A DNA stretch of 41,887 nt, taken from assembly GCA_023663815.1 (NCBI GenBank), contig JAMPGS010000013.1, forward strand, positions 1-41,887. The letters are read 5' to 3'. The notes below the pieces were generated by a model. It saw nothing but the letters and a program-made list of their open reading frames with translations, was not told where the DNA came from and searched no databases. The DNA comes from Clostridium sp. GTDB taxonomy: Bacteria > Bacillota > Clostridia > Lachnospirales > Lachnospiraceae. A program made the position numbers and the translations under genes. This document shows positions 40,746 through 41,887 of this stretch, piece by piece. The stretch's first letter is position 1. Every line of letters starts with the position of its first letter.

Positions 40746-41887
40746 AAAAATGATACGTTTAAGTCTCCAATCCATGTTGGAAGAACTGTATCCCAACGAG
40801 CACATGTATATCCATGCAATCAACGGAAAAGCGGCGGTTGAGAAGGTAAAAAAGCTTCCGCCTGATTTGGTTTTTCTGGATATACGGATGCCCCTCATGA
40901 ACGGGCTTGAAGTTCTTGAAGCCTGCAAAACCCTTTCACCTAAAACAAAATGGGTTATTTTAAGCGGTTATGCAGAGTTTGAGTATGCCCAAAAAGCTCT
41001 CAATCTCTCGGCTTACTCCTATCTTCTTAAGCCTGTGGATTTAGATACTTTAAAGAAACTGGTGGATGATATCATAGAATTAAAGCAAAAAGAAACGGAA
41101 CAAAATAACAGGTTATTCACCTCTGACATTATCCGCTCCTTCAATATGGCCGACCAGTTAGGCTCCGACGAGGTTGCTTTCCTTCCTTATAAAAAAGGAA
41201 ACTATGTAATTTATCACATTTACATAGATAAGCAGGAAAAAGAACGGCAATACTTTTTAAAAGACGCCTTATTTCGGAATATCAGTCAGTTTTGCGCAGA
41301 CAATCAATCTATAACCTATTCCGCCGTATTTTTTAATACCAACGGGGAGCTGTGCGCAGTTTGTCTGGCACAGGATTCTTCCCATTTAAACTTTTTTATT
41401 AACTCGCAGATTAAAAAGTACCCCAAAGACCCTGTATCCGCCCTTTTTGGAAATGCAGATTTCCTCTCGGAAATTTATAAAATCAGTCAATCCATAGAAG
41501 AAATTTCGGATATTCGGCTTATCTACAACTGCCGAACCGCAACAAATATTCAAGACATTATGAATATTCCTAAATTAAAAGACTATCTTTATTTTTGCGC
41601 TAACATAAACCGCTTCATTCAAAATATGTTAATTGGAAACAGAGAAACCGTCAGGCAGCTTTCCGCTGCCTTTGAGCAGGATAGGAAAATGGCGGATATT
41701 TTTGACAGTACAAACCACGATATATTGTATTTATTTCTGAAAGATATTTTGTCATGTCATTTTCAGGCGGAAACTTTTCAAGATTTTATCAAGGAACTTT
41801 ACCATGGGGCCTCCTTCTTTTCCTCGGAAAAGCCCTTGCACAACTTTGATATCACGGTTATCAAGGATTTTGTATATCAAAACTATG
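40720..41887 (+). CDS. YesN-like response regulator, AraC-type (3' end outside window)
   Basis: The frame is open from ATG 40720, behind AAAGGAG, to the end of the window (389 codons). An N-terminal receiver domain shows the acidic pair D7-D8, the phosphoacceptor D54 in VFLDIRMPLMNG, and a Lys in YLLKPVD. A long middle region of about 250 residues follows. The visible end, FDITVIKDFVYQNY, matches the lead-in helix of the AraC-type DNA-binding domain, which should lie just beyond. It is partner of the upstream kinase and the likely activator of the divergent sugar and glycyl-radical operon. Confidence 0.9.
   Translation, partial: MFILIADDEKMIRLSLQSMLEELYPNEHMYIHAINGKAAVEKVKKLPPDLVFLDIRMPLMNGLEVLEACKTLSPKTKWVILSGYAEFEYAQKALNLSAYSYLLKPVDLDTLKKLVDDIIELKQKETEQNNRLFTSDIIRSFNMADQLGSDEVAFLPYKKGNYVIYHIYIDKQEKERQYFLKDALFRNISQFCADNQSITYSAVFFNTNGELCAVCLAQDSSHLNFFINSQIKKYPKDPVSALFGNADFLSEIYKISQSIEEISDIRLIYNCRTATNIQDIMNIPKLKDYLYFCANINRFIQNMLIGNRETVRQLSAAFEQDRKMADIFDSTNHDILYLFLKDILSCHFQAETFQDFIKELYHGASFFSSEKPLHNFDITVIKDFVYQNY

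Noticed and set aside
1-41887. tRNA, rRNA, CRISPR arrays, insertion sequences or prophage structural genes
   Set aside because: None was recognised on either strand by reading; a tRNAscan, Rfam and IS search would be needed to exclude small or degenerate examples.

Overview
The window is a chromosomal stretch of an anaerobic, spore-forming Gram-positive bacterium, most likely a Lachnospiraceae-type clostridium. The signs are a long-form PRPP synthetase behind a DnaD/DnaC-like pair, SpoIID/SpoIIQ-type sporulation genes, an oxygen-sensitive glycyl-radical enzyme with its activase, an SAH/MTA deaminase, strong AGGAGG ribosome sites and a flagellar (sigma-28) type promoter. No rRNA, tRNA, CRISPR array or insertion sequence was seen.

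Layout. (1) 1-2634: tail of a DnaD-domain gene, a DnaC-like helicase loader and prs, closed by a terminator. (2) 2739-5434, minus: a GT2 glycosyltransferase and a DUF6044 membrane protein (YkoT/YkoS-like), with a structured leader. (3) 5751-8236: an AT-rich two-gene restriction-modification cassette of the AvaI/BsoBI family. (4) 8332-11594: plsC facing ddl-murF across a shared palindromic terminator. (5) 11748-15001, minus: spoIID-spoIIQ-amidohydrolase; both sporulation proteins lack the expected catalytic residues. (6) 15052-17403: a calcium-loop protein behind a sigma-28-type promoter, and a DUF368 (PopT-type) undecaprenyl-phosphate transporter facing away. (7) 17454-23002, minus: phosphoribosyltransferase-like protein, glycogen phosphorylase and a YbhJ-like aconitase-family hydratase. 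(8) 23109-26737, minus: 2-hydroxyacid dehydrogenase, SAH/MTA deaminase and an AhcY-family hydrolase that may act on S-inosylhomocysteine. (9) 26954-28216: a small AT-rich island with a frameshifted Gln-rich lipoprotein and a two-gene unit encoding a retropepsin-like aspartic protease. (10) 28289-41887: a carbohydrate locus. On the minus strand run a sugar-binding lipoprotein, two permeases, a GH31, a DUF6259 glycosidase-like protein, a glycyl-radical activase and a divergent glycyl-radical enzyme. A YesM/YesN-like two-component system is read divergently, and its response regulator runs off the window.

How the genes work together. The last 13.6 kb reads as one catabolic unit. The two-component system probably senses a sugar and switches on an ABC importer that lacks its own ATPase. 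Two glycosidases then cut the imported glycoside, and a glycyl-radical enzyme transforms a released polyol or other product by radical chemistry. This is the best candidate for an undescribed pathway here. The retropepsin module, the possible S-inosylhomocysteine route and the catalytically altered sporulation pair come next. Start sites were moved from the longest open frame wherever a ribosome-binding site clearly pointed to an internal start.
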